This document shows positions 33,758 through 43,202 of a stretch of DNA of 64,000 nucleotides, piece after piece. The notes below the pieces were generated by a model that was not told the origin of the DNA, ran no database searches, and worked only from the letters and a program-made list of their open reading frames with translations. Both the position numbers and the translations under genes were made by a program. This stretch comes from Pyropia haitanensis. Lineage: Eukaryota; Rhodophyta; Bangiophyceae; Bangiales; Bangiaceae. Position 1 is the stretch's first letter. Each line of letters opens with the position of its first letter. The stretch is taken from contig SDUX01000008.1 in the NCBI GenBank assembly GCA_008729055.1, positions 868,001 through 932,000 of the forward strand. The letters are read 5' to 3'.

Positions 33758-33782
33758 GGCGGGGCGTCCGCCACGAGCGTAG
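30787..33782 (+). CDS. AMSH-like MPN/JAMM domain protein, catalytic zinc site lost (4 exons)
   Basis: Resembles AMSH/STAMBP (plant AMSH3), a K63-linkage deubiquitinase acting at ESCRT on endosomes. Exons are 30787-31759, 32170-32498, 32889-32991 and 33621-33782, with introns of 410, 390 and 629 bases. The N-terminus resembles the MIT-like dimerisation domain. The MPN domain runs from RRVHLNASLLRTFERM through LSVTALVVPAQTGSATT, YALHAAKSLVAVGWVHTLPS, LSGEQAHTQAAFQVALPEAV and GPHEH to LYDLRPL. Aligned by eye to AMSH, the catalytic Glu (xETCGxL) is Arg in ARGVRSVGVL, HTHP is HTLP, and the Asp of SSVD is Gln in SGEQ. The second, structural zinc ligands (H of QAH, C of RACTER, H-x-H of GPHEH) are kept. 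The frame breaks at G runs near 31694-31706 and 32381-32392; one base added at each gives 522 residues. A Gly/Pro/Ala middle (31200-31550) makes that frame uncertain. A non-catalytic ubiquitin or ESCRT adaptor is inferred. Confidence 0.82.
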
Positions 33783-34333
33783 CGCGGGCGGTTGGGGCGG
33801 TCCCGCCAAACGAATAAAAGGACACGTGAGCACGCGGCGATGGACAGGCGGGGGGAGGGTAACGACCGAGGCGCCTCGCAGTGGCGCAGGGGGGCGGCAG
33901 GGGGAAGATCTGGGGGGGGGGGGGGGGGGCAGTTCGATAGGCGGACGAGGGGGGGGGCCAGACAGCCGTAGCGAGCGTCGAGCAGACGGGTGTCGTCCGC
34001 GCCGGCGGCGCCGAGCGGGATCCACGGCGGCCTCGGCCGCCCCCGCCGCGCGCGCGCCACCGGCGGCACCCTCTGGCGCTCCCGCCGGTGCGTCCGCTCA
34101 CCCGCTCCCCCCCCACACGCCCCCGTCCTGTCCCCGTCTCCCACCCTCCCCCGATCTTGACCTCCCTCCCATTCTCTATTGTATCCACCCACCCCCCCCC
34201 CCCCCCCTCCCCCCCTCTTTCCCCCCCTCTTCTCCCACTCCTCTCCTCTCCTCGGGTGCCCCCCGCGCACCGTCGGTGCCCCGCCCGCGCAGCCGCTGCC
34301 GCCACCCCCCCCACCCCCGCCGCGCCTGCCGCC
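33783..34333. other. intergenic between the AMSH-like and zinc-finger genes
   Basis: Holds the AATAAA at 33813 and a strongly pyrimidine-rich leader (34180-34330) in front of the next start codon. Nothing else seen. Confidence 0.45.
33813..33818 (+). promoter_or_regulatory. candidate polyadenylation signal of the AMSH-like gene
   Basis: AATAAA 31 bases after the stop codon, in otherwise GC-rich sequence where such a hexamer is rare. Confidence 0.5.
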
Positions 34334-35471
34334 ATGGGCGGCCGCCCCCGCCCCCGCCCGCCAGGCCGCCTCTACTGCCGCCCGTGTGGGGTGTGGGTGG
34401 CGGACCACCCGGCGCAGCGCGCGGGGCACGACGCGGTACGTTTCCGGGTGGGGGGCGGGCTTCGCGTCGGGTGGCCGGGGGTGGGGGGGGGGGGGGTGGG
34501 GGGGGCGTGGACCGCTGGTCGTGGTGGCTGTGTCCTGCCTGGCTGTTGGGTGGGCGGCGGCGTCCTGACCGTCGACCCGCTTCACACTTTTTTTTTTTTT
34601 TTTTTTGTTTTCGTGTCTCCTCTCTGCCTGTCGCTGTGCTTTGTTGTTTTGGGTGGGCGCGTTGGGGGGGGCGGGGGGGGGGGGGCGGGGGGGGGGGGGG
34701 ATGATGATGCGCCGCGGCCGGTGGTGGGGTGCCCACGTCCACCGCAGGGCGCCAAGCACAAGGCCGCCGTCGCGGCGGAGCTGGACGCCCACCGGGCGGC
34801 GACGGCCGCCGCCGCGGCGGCCGCCGCCGCCGACGCGGCGGCGGTCGCCGACGTGGCCGCCGCGCTGCGGGCGGGGGGGGGGGGGCGGCGGGTGCCACCA
34901 CTCGGGTTTGGGGGGGAGCGGGGGGGGGGGGCGCCGCTGCCGGTCGTGGTGGTGGTGGTGGTGGCGGCGGCGGCGACGGCGGCGACGGCGGCGGCGGCGG
35001 CGACGGCGGCGGCGGTGGCGCCAGTGGGCGCGACGGCGACGGCGGCAGCGGCGACGCGCCGCCGCCCCCCCGGCCGCCAGGCGGCGGCTCCCCGCTGCCG
35101 TTGGGGGCGTCCCCCCCCCCCCCGTCTCGGCCGCCGCGCCGTCGGCGTGGGCCCCCGTCAGCGACGCCGAGGCTGCCGCGCTGGGCCTCCTCCCGCCGCC
35201 GTCGCCGCCGCCCGCGGCGGCGCCACGGGCGGCGACGGTCAAGCCGGAGGGGGGAGGCGCCCCGCGGGAGCGCGTCGCGGCCGCCGCCGCTGCCGCCGCC
35301 GCCGCCGCCGTCCCCACCGCCGCCCCTGCCGCCGCTGCCGGTACCACCGCCGCCGCGGCGGCGGCCGCCGCCGCTGTGGCTGCTGCCGACGACGACGCCG
35401 CCATCCGTTTGCGGGTGGCGGGGCGCCGCGCCAAGCGCCGCCGCACTGGGAGGGCGTCTGTGGACGGCTAA
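34334..35471 (+). CDS. matrin/U1-type zinc-finger protein of the WBP4 (FBP21) kind (2 exons)
   Basis: The start ATG (34334) is in GCCGCCATGG. Exon 1 (34334-34435) ends in GHDA and exon 2 starts at 34748 with GAKHKAAVAAELDAH; the 312-base intron has a GTACGT donor and a CAG acceptor and contains a 19-base T run. Joined, residues ~12-45 give RLYCRPCGVWVADHPAQ-RAGHDAGAKHK: C-x2-C and H-x5-H with the WIADN/WVADH core typical of WBP4/FBP21, a spliceosomal (pre-B complex) protein. The rest is Ala/Gly/Pro-rich and ends in DDDAAIRLRVAGRRAKRRRT, a basic nuclear-signal-like tail before the stop at 35471. Breaks at runs near 34921-34930 and 35110-35123, one base each, give 275 residues. No WW domain, normally present in FBP21, is visible. 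A role in pre-mRNA splicing is inferred from the finger alone. Confidence 0.72.
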
Positions 35472-36180
35472 GCGGCATGGGCGCGGCGTTTGAGCAGGCG
35501 GGGAGGACGATGGGAGTTGGCGGGTCGTTGCATTGGGTTGGGGGGGGGGGGGAAGGGGGGAGGGGGGCGGCGTGTGAGGGGCGGCGCACAGCGCTTTGTT
35601 CCTCCGCTCTGTCTCCCGACGGACGGCTGCTTGGGTCGACGGCGTCAGGGGTGCGCATCGGCTGTCGCGGGTGGTGGCGCGGCTGCGACGGCAACGGGCG
35701 CGGCCGTGGCGCGTGGAGCCCCCGCCGGTCAGAGGGCGCTGGCGGCGTGGGCGCGCCTGTGCGCACGCGGGGGCAGAGGGATGGGAGGTGGCGCCTGCTG
35801 GGGCGACCCGCCGTGCGGCGCGGCTCGACCGACCCGGGGGAACCGCCGTGGGTGGCGTTGGAAACGGCGGGGGGCGCGGCCGGGCGGTGGCTCGGGTTGG
35901 CCACCGGGGGGGTCCCGGCGGCCGCGCGCGCGGCCGGCCGGGCCGCCGCCGTCCCCGTGGGGGAGGCGTGTGTTCCTAGCAGCGTCCGCCCACGGCGGGC
36001 GGGGGCTCGCGGGCGGCCACGGCGGCACGGCGGCGGCCGGACTGGCAGCGGCGCGCCACGGCCGACGCCACCCCGGGCGGCGCGTCCGCGGCCGCCGGAA
36101 CGCTAGACGCCGTTGGTGCCCCGAGGCGGCCAACGTCGGCAGCAGCGGCGACATGTCGATGTTGTTGCGCTAGTGGTGCG

Positions 36181-37300
36181 TTGTGTATCGGTGGAGGGGG
36201 GGGGGGGGGCGCGACGACATCACGTCACGGCAAAGGCCATGGGTCCAGCGGCGAGGCAGGCAGGGACGGGGGCTGGGTGGCGTGCGACCGGTCCCTGGCG
36301 GGGGTGGGTGCCACGTCGGTGGCAGCCGCCACCGTGGCCGGCCGGGACGGCCAGCGCCGCGGGAGGGTGGGTTAGCACGGCCACGTCGGGGGTGGCGGCC
36401 GGCGGCGCGAGTGCGTGGATGGCCACGTCGGGGGTGACGGCCGGCGCCGCACCCCCCCCGCGGGGGCGGCCAGCCTGATAGGGAACATCCACGTTTGCCG
36501 AAAGGCCCGACGCCGCTGGCGCACCGACGTGACCGCTGTCGACAGTAGCGGCGTTTGGTTGGTGCACTGTTTATTGCGTGCGTGGGATCGAGGAGGGGGA
36601 AAGGAAACCGGGCGTGTTGTGTCACGGCACAAAGACCGGTCCAACACCCAGGTGGGGGAGGAGGCGAGGCGCGACATTACGTCAAGACAATGGCCACGGC
36701 GCGTGTAGCGGGGTAGCGGGGGGGGGGGGGAGAAGGGCGCCCGTGCGACTGGCCACAGGGGCGGGCGGGTGCCACGTCGGTGGCAGCCACCACCGTGGCC
36801 TGGTGGGGCAGCCAGTGGCGCGGATGGGTGGGTGGCCATGTCGGGGGTGGCGGCCGGCGGCGCGGGTGGGCGGATGGCCACGCCGGGGGTGGCCGCGGGC
36901 GCCGTGGCCGCCCCGCGGGGCCGGGCGGCTTGGTGGGGGGCGTCCGTGTCACGCGCGCGGCGGCGGCTGACCGCGGCGGCGATGGTCCGACGATGCATTG
37001 CTGATGAGTTGAGTGGGAAGGGGGGGTGGGGGGGGAGACTGCGGCGTTGGGTGACGGCAAAGGCCGGCCACGGCGCAGATGGGGGCGGCGGCGAGCGGCA
37101 TTACGTCACGGCGACGGCCTGGCGGAGGGGATGGGGAAGAGGGGAAGGTCGTGGCGCTACCAACCACAGAGGGGAGGGTGGATGGCCACGTCGGTGTCGG
37201 CCGCCGCCGATGTGGCCGCCCCGGCCTGGTGCGACGGCAAGCGCCCGAGGATGGGGGAGGGGCGGGACAGGCGCTGCTCTGTAGGTCAAACGGGGCAGAC
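36181..37300 (+). repeat. tandem array of three ~420-460-bp units
   Basis: Each unit contains an ACGTCA core in a CAT(C/T)ACGTCA-type context (36222, 36679 and 37103) and, about 85-95 bases later, GGGTGCCACGTCGGTGGCAG (or a variant near 36768 and 37190) followed by CACCGTGGCC. The spacing is about 457 then 424 bases. The units have diverged and no frame is preserved, so this looks non-coding. Confidence 0.65.
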
Positions 37301-37538
37301 GGTCAGCGCCGACGCCGGCCGCCGAGGCGACGGCGGCGGAATAGGGGCGGCTGGCGCTTGACAGTCGCACGGGAGCGGCGGTGCGTGACACCAGCGGGGG
37401 GGGGGAGAGAGATGGATGGCACGCACAGGGCGGCGCGGAGCGACGGCGCTTCCGGGGCGACGGCGCGGCTGACGGCCGCTTGACAGGGGGTCCTGGCGGG
37501 ACGTCTGCCCAGGAGAGGTGAGGTGACGCGGCGCCGCT

Positions 37539-37604
37539 GCCGTGACCAGGCACGCCGGCGTGACTCGTGGACCCACCCCCCGCGTCGGCGTGCTTGGTCA
37601 CGGC
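37539..37604 (+). other. 24-bp perfect RNA hairpin
   Basis: 37539-37562 pairs with 37581-37604 without mismatch (21 Watson-Crick pairs and three G-U wobbles when transcribed on the + strand) around an 18-base loop. On the minus strand the wobbles would become A-C mismatches, which favours a + strand transcript. No gene overlaps it. Confidence 0.65.
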
Positions 37605-39708
37605 CGGCGGCGGCGACGGCGGCGGCGGCGGCGGCGGCGGCGTCACGCCCCCAGCGCCGCCGCCGGTGGCGGCGACGGCGTCGCACAGGGGCGTGCGTCG
37701 GTGGCCGGCGGCCGCGTCGGCCGCCGTCGGCCGCGTCGGTTGCCGGGGCGCGGGGGCGGGGCGCGCTTGACACACGGACACACTGCGAACGCTGGCCAAG
37801 GGGGCACCCCCACCGCCGCGATCCCGGTGCCGGGCTGCCGCGTGACGCGTTGCTGCGCGGTTGAGCCGGCGGCCCCCCCGCCAACCGTGCGTTTCTAAAT
37901 TTCCGGCATTTTTCCACATTACACGGGTGGAATGAACGCCTCATTTACACGCGCCGACCGGGCCACCCGATGCGCCGAGGCGGCGGCTTTTCGCTGGCCC
38001 GATGGCTCCCAAGGGCCCGGACGGCACACTGGGGCACTGGGTGACTGCGGGCGGCCCCAAGGTGGGGGGCAACAGGGGGCACCGGGGCGGCCCGCGGCTG
38101 GATGCCCAGAGAAGCCTCCACCGACACCCACACCACCCACAGACACCTTTCTCACAGCCACTGCGCACACAGCGGCGTGCACACAGTGGCTAGGGCCGCC
38201 CCGTCACTTTGCAGGTCGACCGGTCCGCAGCACCCAGCGACGATCGCGTCCCCGGGCGGCGAGAAACGTTCTTCCCGCCCTCTCCCGCGAGGCGCGGGGC
38301 GGGCGTGGAAGCCGCCCGTCGCACCCAAGCAACCCGAGCCACTCACAGCGCCCAGGCCGTGGCCGGGGTGGCGCACTAGGGAGATGCTCGACGACGTGGC
38401 CAGGCAGCACCAGCAAAATATATCCTCCCGCTGGTGTGGGCCACCCACCCACGTATTTCTGGTAGGCGGCGGTCCACCGGGCGGCGTGACCGCCGCAAAC
38501 CACGGGCAAGTGCGCAGAGAAGCGAATTCTCCGTCCCTTTTGTGCGCTCGGCGTGGCCACATCGGGGCAGACACCCTTTGCTGGGACAACCACGTGGCCG
38601 GGGGGGCCCCATGCGTGCCCTAATCGCCGATGTGCTGTCCAGGTCGCAGCACCAATCATGCCCGGCCACGGCGAATGCCGGCGTTCAACGTGACACAGCA
38701 CAGGCCCATGCACAGGGCGCGCGAGGGCCAAAACGCCCGCACCCCGGGCCAGAACGTCACACTTCGCCGCCGACGCGGCAGTGGGTGGCGGCAACACTCT
38801 GCCAGAAGGGGGCGCCTTCGCACGCGGGGCATCGGGCCTGTGGTGGGCGTGTTCGCGGCGACGGCGCCACGAGGCCGAGGTTTGACCGCCACCCGGGCGG
38901 ACCTTTGTGTGGCCCCCGCCCGAGGGGCTGCCCGATGGTTGGCTGAGCCGCCCATCCCCTCTCTGCAACGGCCCTAGGGGGCGTCTGCAGCTGATGCGCT
39001 GTCTGGTCTGCCGCCTGGGTGCAGCCGTTTCGGGGGGTCGGGGGAGCGTGCACGTGGCGGGTCGGCCCCTGCTGTCGTGGCGGGGGCGGCCTGGGTGGTC
39101 CCCCGTCCGAAGCGGGAGGCCACCACGGGGTTGTGCCCGCCGCGGCCGCCGCTCCGACGTGTGTGAGGTGCTGTCTGTAAGGATACACGCAGGGGGGGGC
39201 TGTCGCGCGCCGCAGGGGCGGCCCCTCCGCCGCGGCGGCGCAGCCGACGGCACACACCCGCGTGTCTGGCCGTGTGCGGCAGCGCTGCAATGCTGCCGTC
39301 GCTGGCTCGTCCCCGTCGCCGCGCCCGCGCGCTCGCGCCGCCCGCGCAGGGCGGGCTGGTGCAGCGGCTGTCGTAGTGAGGAGCCGCGCGCGCGCCGACA
39401 GCGCTTGGGATATCTATTCGCGGCGTGGGCGGAACCCCGACGCGTCTCGCCCACCCCGTCCGTCATCAGACCGCGACCGCGTCGCGCACCCGGCCCTGTC
39501 TCCATTACGACCTGCCCTTTCCTCACACCCCGTCGTCGCTCACCCCATTCCTCCACGCCGCTTCCCCTTGCGTCTTTGGCTCACCCGCGGCGCACTGCCC
39601 CTGCCGCCTCTGCCGCCCCTGCCGCCCCTGCCGCCCCTGTACCGCTCGTCGTCGGCGAGCACCGCTTTCGCCAGTACTGCCGTGGTGGTCCTGCACCCTA
39701 TAGCTACC

Positions 39709-40806
39709 ATGGCTGCCTCTTCTGTTCGTGGCGGACAACGGTGTATGCCCCCTGGAGGAGCTTCCCCCACCCGCCGCTCCGCGGCTGGTTCGTCGCCCGG
39801 CGCTCGCTTTCGGGCGCTGCGGCGACACTACACTGTTCTTGAGACTCTGTCTGAGGGTGGCAACTCGACCGTGTACCGTGCCGTCCGTTGCGGCTCCACC
39901 GACTCTGCCAGCGGCGTGGGCGAGGAGGTGGCCATTAAGGTGGTGCCGAAGACGGGCATGAACGAGGGCGCCCGCATTGCCCTTGCCCGTGAGGTGGTGG
40001 TGCTGCGACAGCTGGCTGCCGAGTCCACCTCCCTTCGTTACAACGAGGTGCTGGAAGATGCGCTCTACGTGTACGTGGTGATGGAGCTGATGGTTGGGGG
40101 TGACCTGCTCGGGGTTCTCACCCACAGCCGCACCGCCTTTTCTACCCCTGACGCGCTGCGCGTGGTGCGTGACGTGTTTACCAGCCTTGCTGCGCTGCAC
40201 GACCGCGGCATTGCGCACCGGGACATCAAGCTGGAGAATGTGATGTTTGCCGACGCTGAGCGGACGATCGTGAAGCTGATCGACTTTGGCCTGTGCCACC
40301 GGAGGAGACCGGGGGGTGACCTGCTTGCCCGTCAGCCGTGTGGGACAGCCGCGTACTCGCCGCCGCAGATTGTTATGCGCGTGCCGTACGTACCCGAGGA
40401 GGGCGACTCGTGGTCGGTGGGCGTGGTGCTGTACGCGCTGCTATCCCGGCGGCTGCCGTTTGGGTCTGCCTGTCCTGCTGACGGTGGCCACGCCATGGAG
40501 GCGCTTGGCCGGCGCATTGTGGACTCGTCGCCGACGCTGCACGGTGGTGTCTGGGAGCATGTGCCGTTTGCGGTCAAGGACCTGCTGACGGCGCTGCTGT
40601 CCAAGAACGGGTCGGATCGTCCGTCAGCACGCGAGGCTATTGAGATGATCGACGACATCTTGGCGAGCCTGGCGGAGGAGGATGTCGCGGGGGAGGACGC
40701 GGACGAGCTGATCCTCGGCGCCCAGACTTTTGTGCAGTCGCTCACGGGTTCTCGTCGGGGCACGTCTGGTCGGTCATCGGGCAATGCTCGCCGCTGCACG
40801 AGGTGA
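39709..40806 (+). CDS. CAMK-like serine/threonine protein kinase
   Basis: Single exon, 365 residues, starting at ATG 39709 (ACCATGG). The kinase domain (about residues 40-335) shows a loose glycine loop (LSEGGNSTVYRAV), Lys77 in EVAIKVV, HRDIKLENVMF (H170-R171-D172), LIDFGL (192-194) and DSWSVGVVLYALLSRRLPFG. These place it in the CAMK/SnRK/CDPK group. The P+1 region reads CGTAAYSPPQIV, so the canonical APE is replaced by PPQ; the Glu that normally salt-bridges the C-lobe is absent. No EF hands or regulatory C-terminus are present, only a short Ser/Arg tail. Catalytic residues are otherwise intact, so activity is likely. Codon use is less extreme than in neighbouring genes and there are no long homopolymers. 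An AATAAA follows the stop. Confidence 0.9.
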   Translation: MAASSVRGGQRCMPPGGASPTRRSAAGSSPGARFRALRRHYTVLETLSEGGNSTVYRAVRCGSTDSASGVGEEVAIKVVPKTGMNEGARIALAREVVVLRQLAAESTSLRYNEVLEDALYVYVVMELMVGGDLLGVLTHSRTAFSTPDALRVVRDVFTSLAALHDRGIAHRDIKLENVMFADAERTIVKLIDFGLCHRRRPGGDLLARQPCGTAAYSPPQIVMRVPYVPEEGDSWSVGVVLYALLSRRLPFGSACPADGGHAMEALGRRIVDSSPTLHGGVWEHVPFAVKDLLTALLSKNGSDRPSAREAIEMIDDILASLAEEDVAGEDADELILGAQTFVQSLTGSRRGTSGRSSGNARRCTR

Positions 40807-40893
40807 CTGGACTCGCTGAGGGAGCCCCGGCTGGGCTTTCTCTAGGCACTTGCATGTTTTTCGGATTTTTGTTTGTTTTGTCCCCCGTGCCGC

Positions 40894-40899
40894 AATAAA
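40894..40899 (+). promoter_or_regulatory. candidate polyadenylation signal of the CAMK-like kinase
   Basis: AATAAA 88 bases after the stop, preceded by a T/G-rich stretch (TTTTTCGGATTTTTGTTTG). Confidence 0.55.
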
Positions 40900-42669
40900 T
40901 ATGAGAGTTCGCACACACCCTTCGGCTGCCGACGCGGCGAGATGCTGTACGTCGCTGCGTTGACCGGCAGCAAACGGACACTCCTGGCGGCACCCGTGAC
41001 ACACTCGCCCGGTCGACTAAGTTGCGTACGTTTCGACCGTCACGTACGGCGTGGCCAACCGGTCCGGGGGTTGTGGCGCTTCGTGTGTGTTCCTTCTCCC
41101 CTCCTTCCACACGTTGACGTCGGCCGCGGCGGCGGTACTGGTCGCTGCTGTAGCTGCGGACGGCGTCGGGCACTTGTGTTGTCGTCTGAGCGGCGCCGCT
41201 CTGTCTGTGTGGACTACTTTGCAGCGTAAGCCTGGCTTCGTTTGCGTGGCCATCCCACTGTCCTAGCTACACCGCGTGGCTACCCCACTATCCTGGCGGA
41301 GCCGCTGTGCCGGCAGGGACTCATTTGCGGTGCGGATGAGGCATTGCCGACCTGCCCTCCCCAGCCGGCAAGGTGACCATGGACCTTCTGTGGCCGCCCC
41401 ACTCAACTGCGCGACTAGCTGGTCCGGGCGATGCGGTGACGCGCGTGGTCTGCCTTGCCTCCCTGCGCTGGTCAAGTCAAAGGTGACGGCGTTGGTTGTC
41501 GTTGCTGGGGTGGTGTCTTGCACTTGAGGTATGGTCCTGGCGGCAGCGACGGCTCGCGCGCAGCGCATGCCAGGGATTGTTGGCGCGACTACTCTGCAGT
41601 CCTCGCGACGCCGCCGTTGCTTGTGGGGACCCGTTGACGATGCAGGCTAGTGCATGGCCGGCGTAGCCACCCCAGTTGACGGTTGGCGCCTGTGCGGTGA
41701 CCGTTCGCCTTCCTTGCCCCTCCCCCCAGCGCCCGTGTCCCGCGTCACTCTTGTCATCTGCCCTCCCCTCTCGGAGGTGGCGTGCGTGGCAGGCTCCATA
41801 GCCTCTGACGAGCCTCGTACGCCGTTGGCTCGCTCGTGCACGCGCGCGCACGCGCGCGGCGCTGGCTGCCACGCGCCACCACGGACAGCCCCCCCTTCGT
41901 CTCGTTGCGGCGAGGGGGGCCCCCGCCGCCGCCTGCAACCGCATGTACTGTCGTCGACGGCAAGGTGAGTCCCGTGTCACCCGGCCGTGGACGCGGGTGC
42001 GGCCAAACGACGCGCCCAACGCCCACCGTCGCCAGTCACGTGGTCGCACCCGCCGCGGCGCGGGGTCCTCGTACGACGTGTGGCCGCCGCGGCCCAAACA
42101 GACTCAAACGCACGGCGGTGCGGCAGCTGCAACTCTTCTATGTTCCATGGAGGCCCGACCTGGCGGGGACTACAGCGCCCCGCGCGCGCGTAGGAGGACC
42201 ACTGATGCGGTGTAACGAGCCGATACCCATGGCTGGAGGGGGGAGCGGGTGATGCATGGGAGGGGTGGCCGCCAACCCCCCGCCGCGTTCCCCCTGTACG
42301 CCCGGCAACGGTTCTGGGAACGGTGCTCACAACTCTGTCGTGGGCCCCCCCGTTTGCGCTAGTCCATCGTCCCACACCCACCATAGTCGCGTGATCCCAC
42401 GTGGCACGCGGGGCAAACGGCGTGCTGAGCTGGACCCTGTTTCTCTTTTGCATCCACGGCGTGGAGGCAAGGCGGCCCCGCCGGTGGCGAAACCGTCACG
42501 ATGGGACGGACCAACATGGATTGGCGGCTTGCCTCTCCGGCCTGGACTGGATGACAGTGGCGGCGGATGGAGGACTGGGAGGGGTGGGGTGCGCGCGACG
42601 AGGCAGAAGCTTTTCTCGGCGCCCGCGGCGAGGGACACAGTGGGGCACGCTCTACGGCGGGATTCTACG

Positions 42670-43045
42670 CCAGATATACACAATAGACTGGGGTTGTCGG
42701 GAGGCTGTCCGCGGAGGAGCGCGTAGCGTCAACATGCACGGCAGCCCAACGAAGACAATGCAACTGCTGATACATACTGGTGCATCTGTGCAGGAACGGG
42801 GCTTGCTGCGTTGACGCGAGAGCGCACGTTGACCGGGTGAGGTGGGCTGGCGGTGAGTCATCAGCTTGTGGCGGACCGAGACGAGAAAAGCGGTGGAACG
42901 TGCTCTACAGCGGGGCTCCATAACAACAAATATAAATACGAAAGGTTTACGTCGGCAGGGTGTGCTCCGCAGAGGAGCATACGACGGGAATATACGGCAG
43001 TGTGTCAAAACAATACCAGACAAGTGGTGTTACATACTGGTACAT
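42670..43045 (+). repeat. decayed direct duplication in an AT-rich island
   Basis: 42707-42785 and 42965-43045 align along their length: CCGC-GAGGAGC, ACGGCAG, ACAAT-C and TACATACTGGT(G/A)CAT occur in the same order, about 258 bases apart. Confidence 0.5.
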
Positions 43046-43202
43046 ACTGAGCATGAATGGTGGTTGCGGTACGGAGACAAGAGCGCCCATGACAGAGGGT
43101 CCCTGCTCCCCTAAAGAAGAAATATACACTGGCAGCCGCCGACGCGCGGCCGCCACCCGACAGCTGCCAACGAGGCAGCACGCTGCCGCGTGCGCCACGG
43201 CC

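Larger units (their letters stand above)
35472..39708. other. 4.2-kb gene-poor region with tandem array and hairpin
   Basis: No gene accepted. It contains the three-unit array at 36181-37300 and the hairpin at 37539-37604. A 450-codon minus-strand frame over 38204-39556 has no recognisable domain. The last ~300 bases are the pyrimidine-rich 5' flank of the CAMK-like kinase. Confidence 0.4.
40807..43202. other. convergent gene-poor interval
   Basis: 3' flanks of the kinase and of the carrier-like gene. It contains a 30-bp direct repeat at 41244-41303 (GCGTGGC-A-CCCACT-TCCT), an AT-richer stretch with a decayed duplication (42670-43045), and no domain-like frame. Confidence 0.4.

Noticed and set aside
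31717..35446. Further 800-plus-codon minus-strand frames
   Set aside because: They overlap the AMSH-like and zinc-finger genes, are of compositional origin only, and show no domain.
38204..39556. 450-codon minus-strand frame
   Set aside because: No recognisable domain, poor internal start and Arg/Pro bias. I could not tell it from a random open frame.
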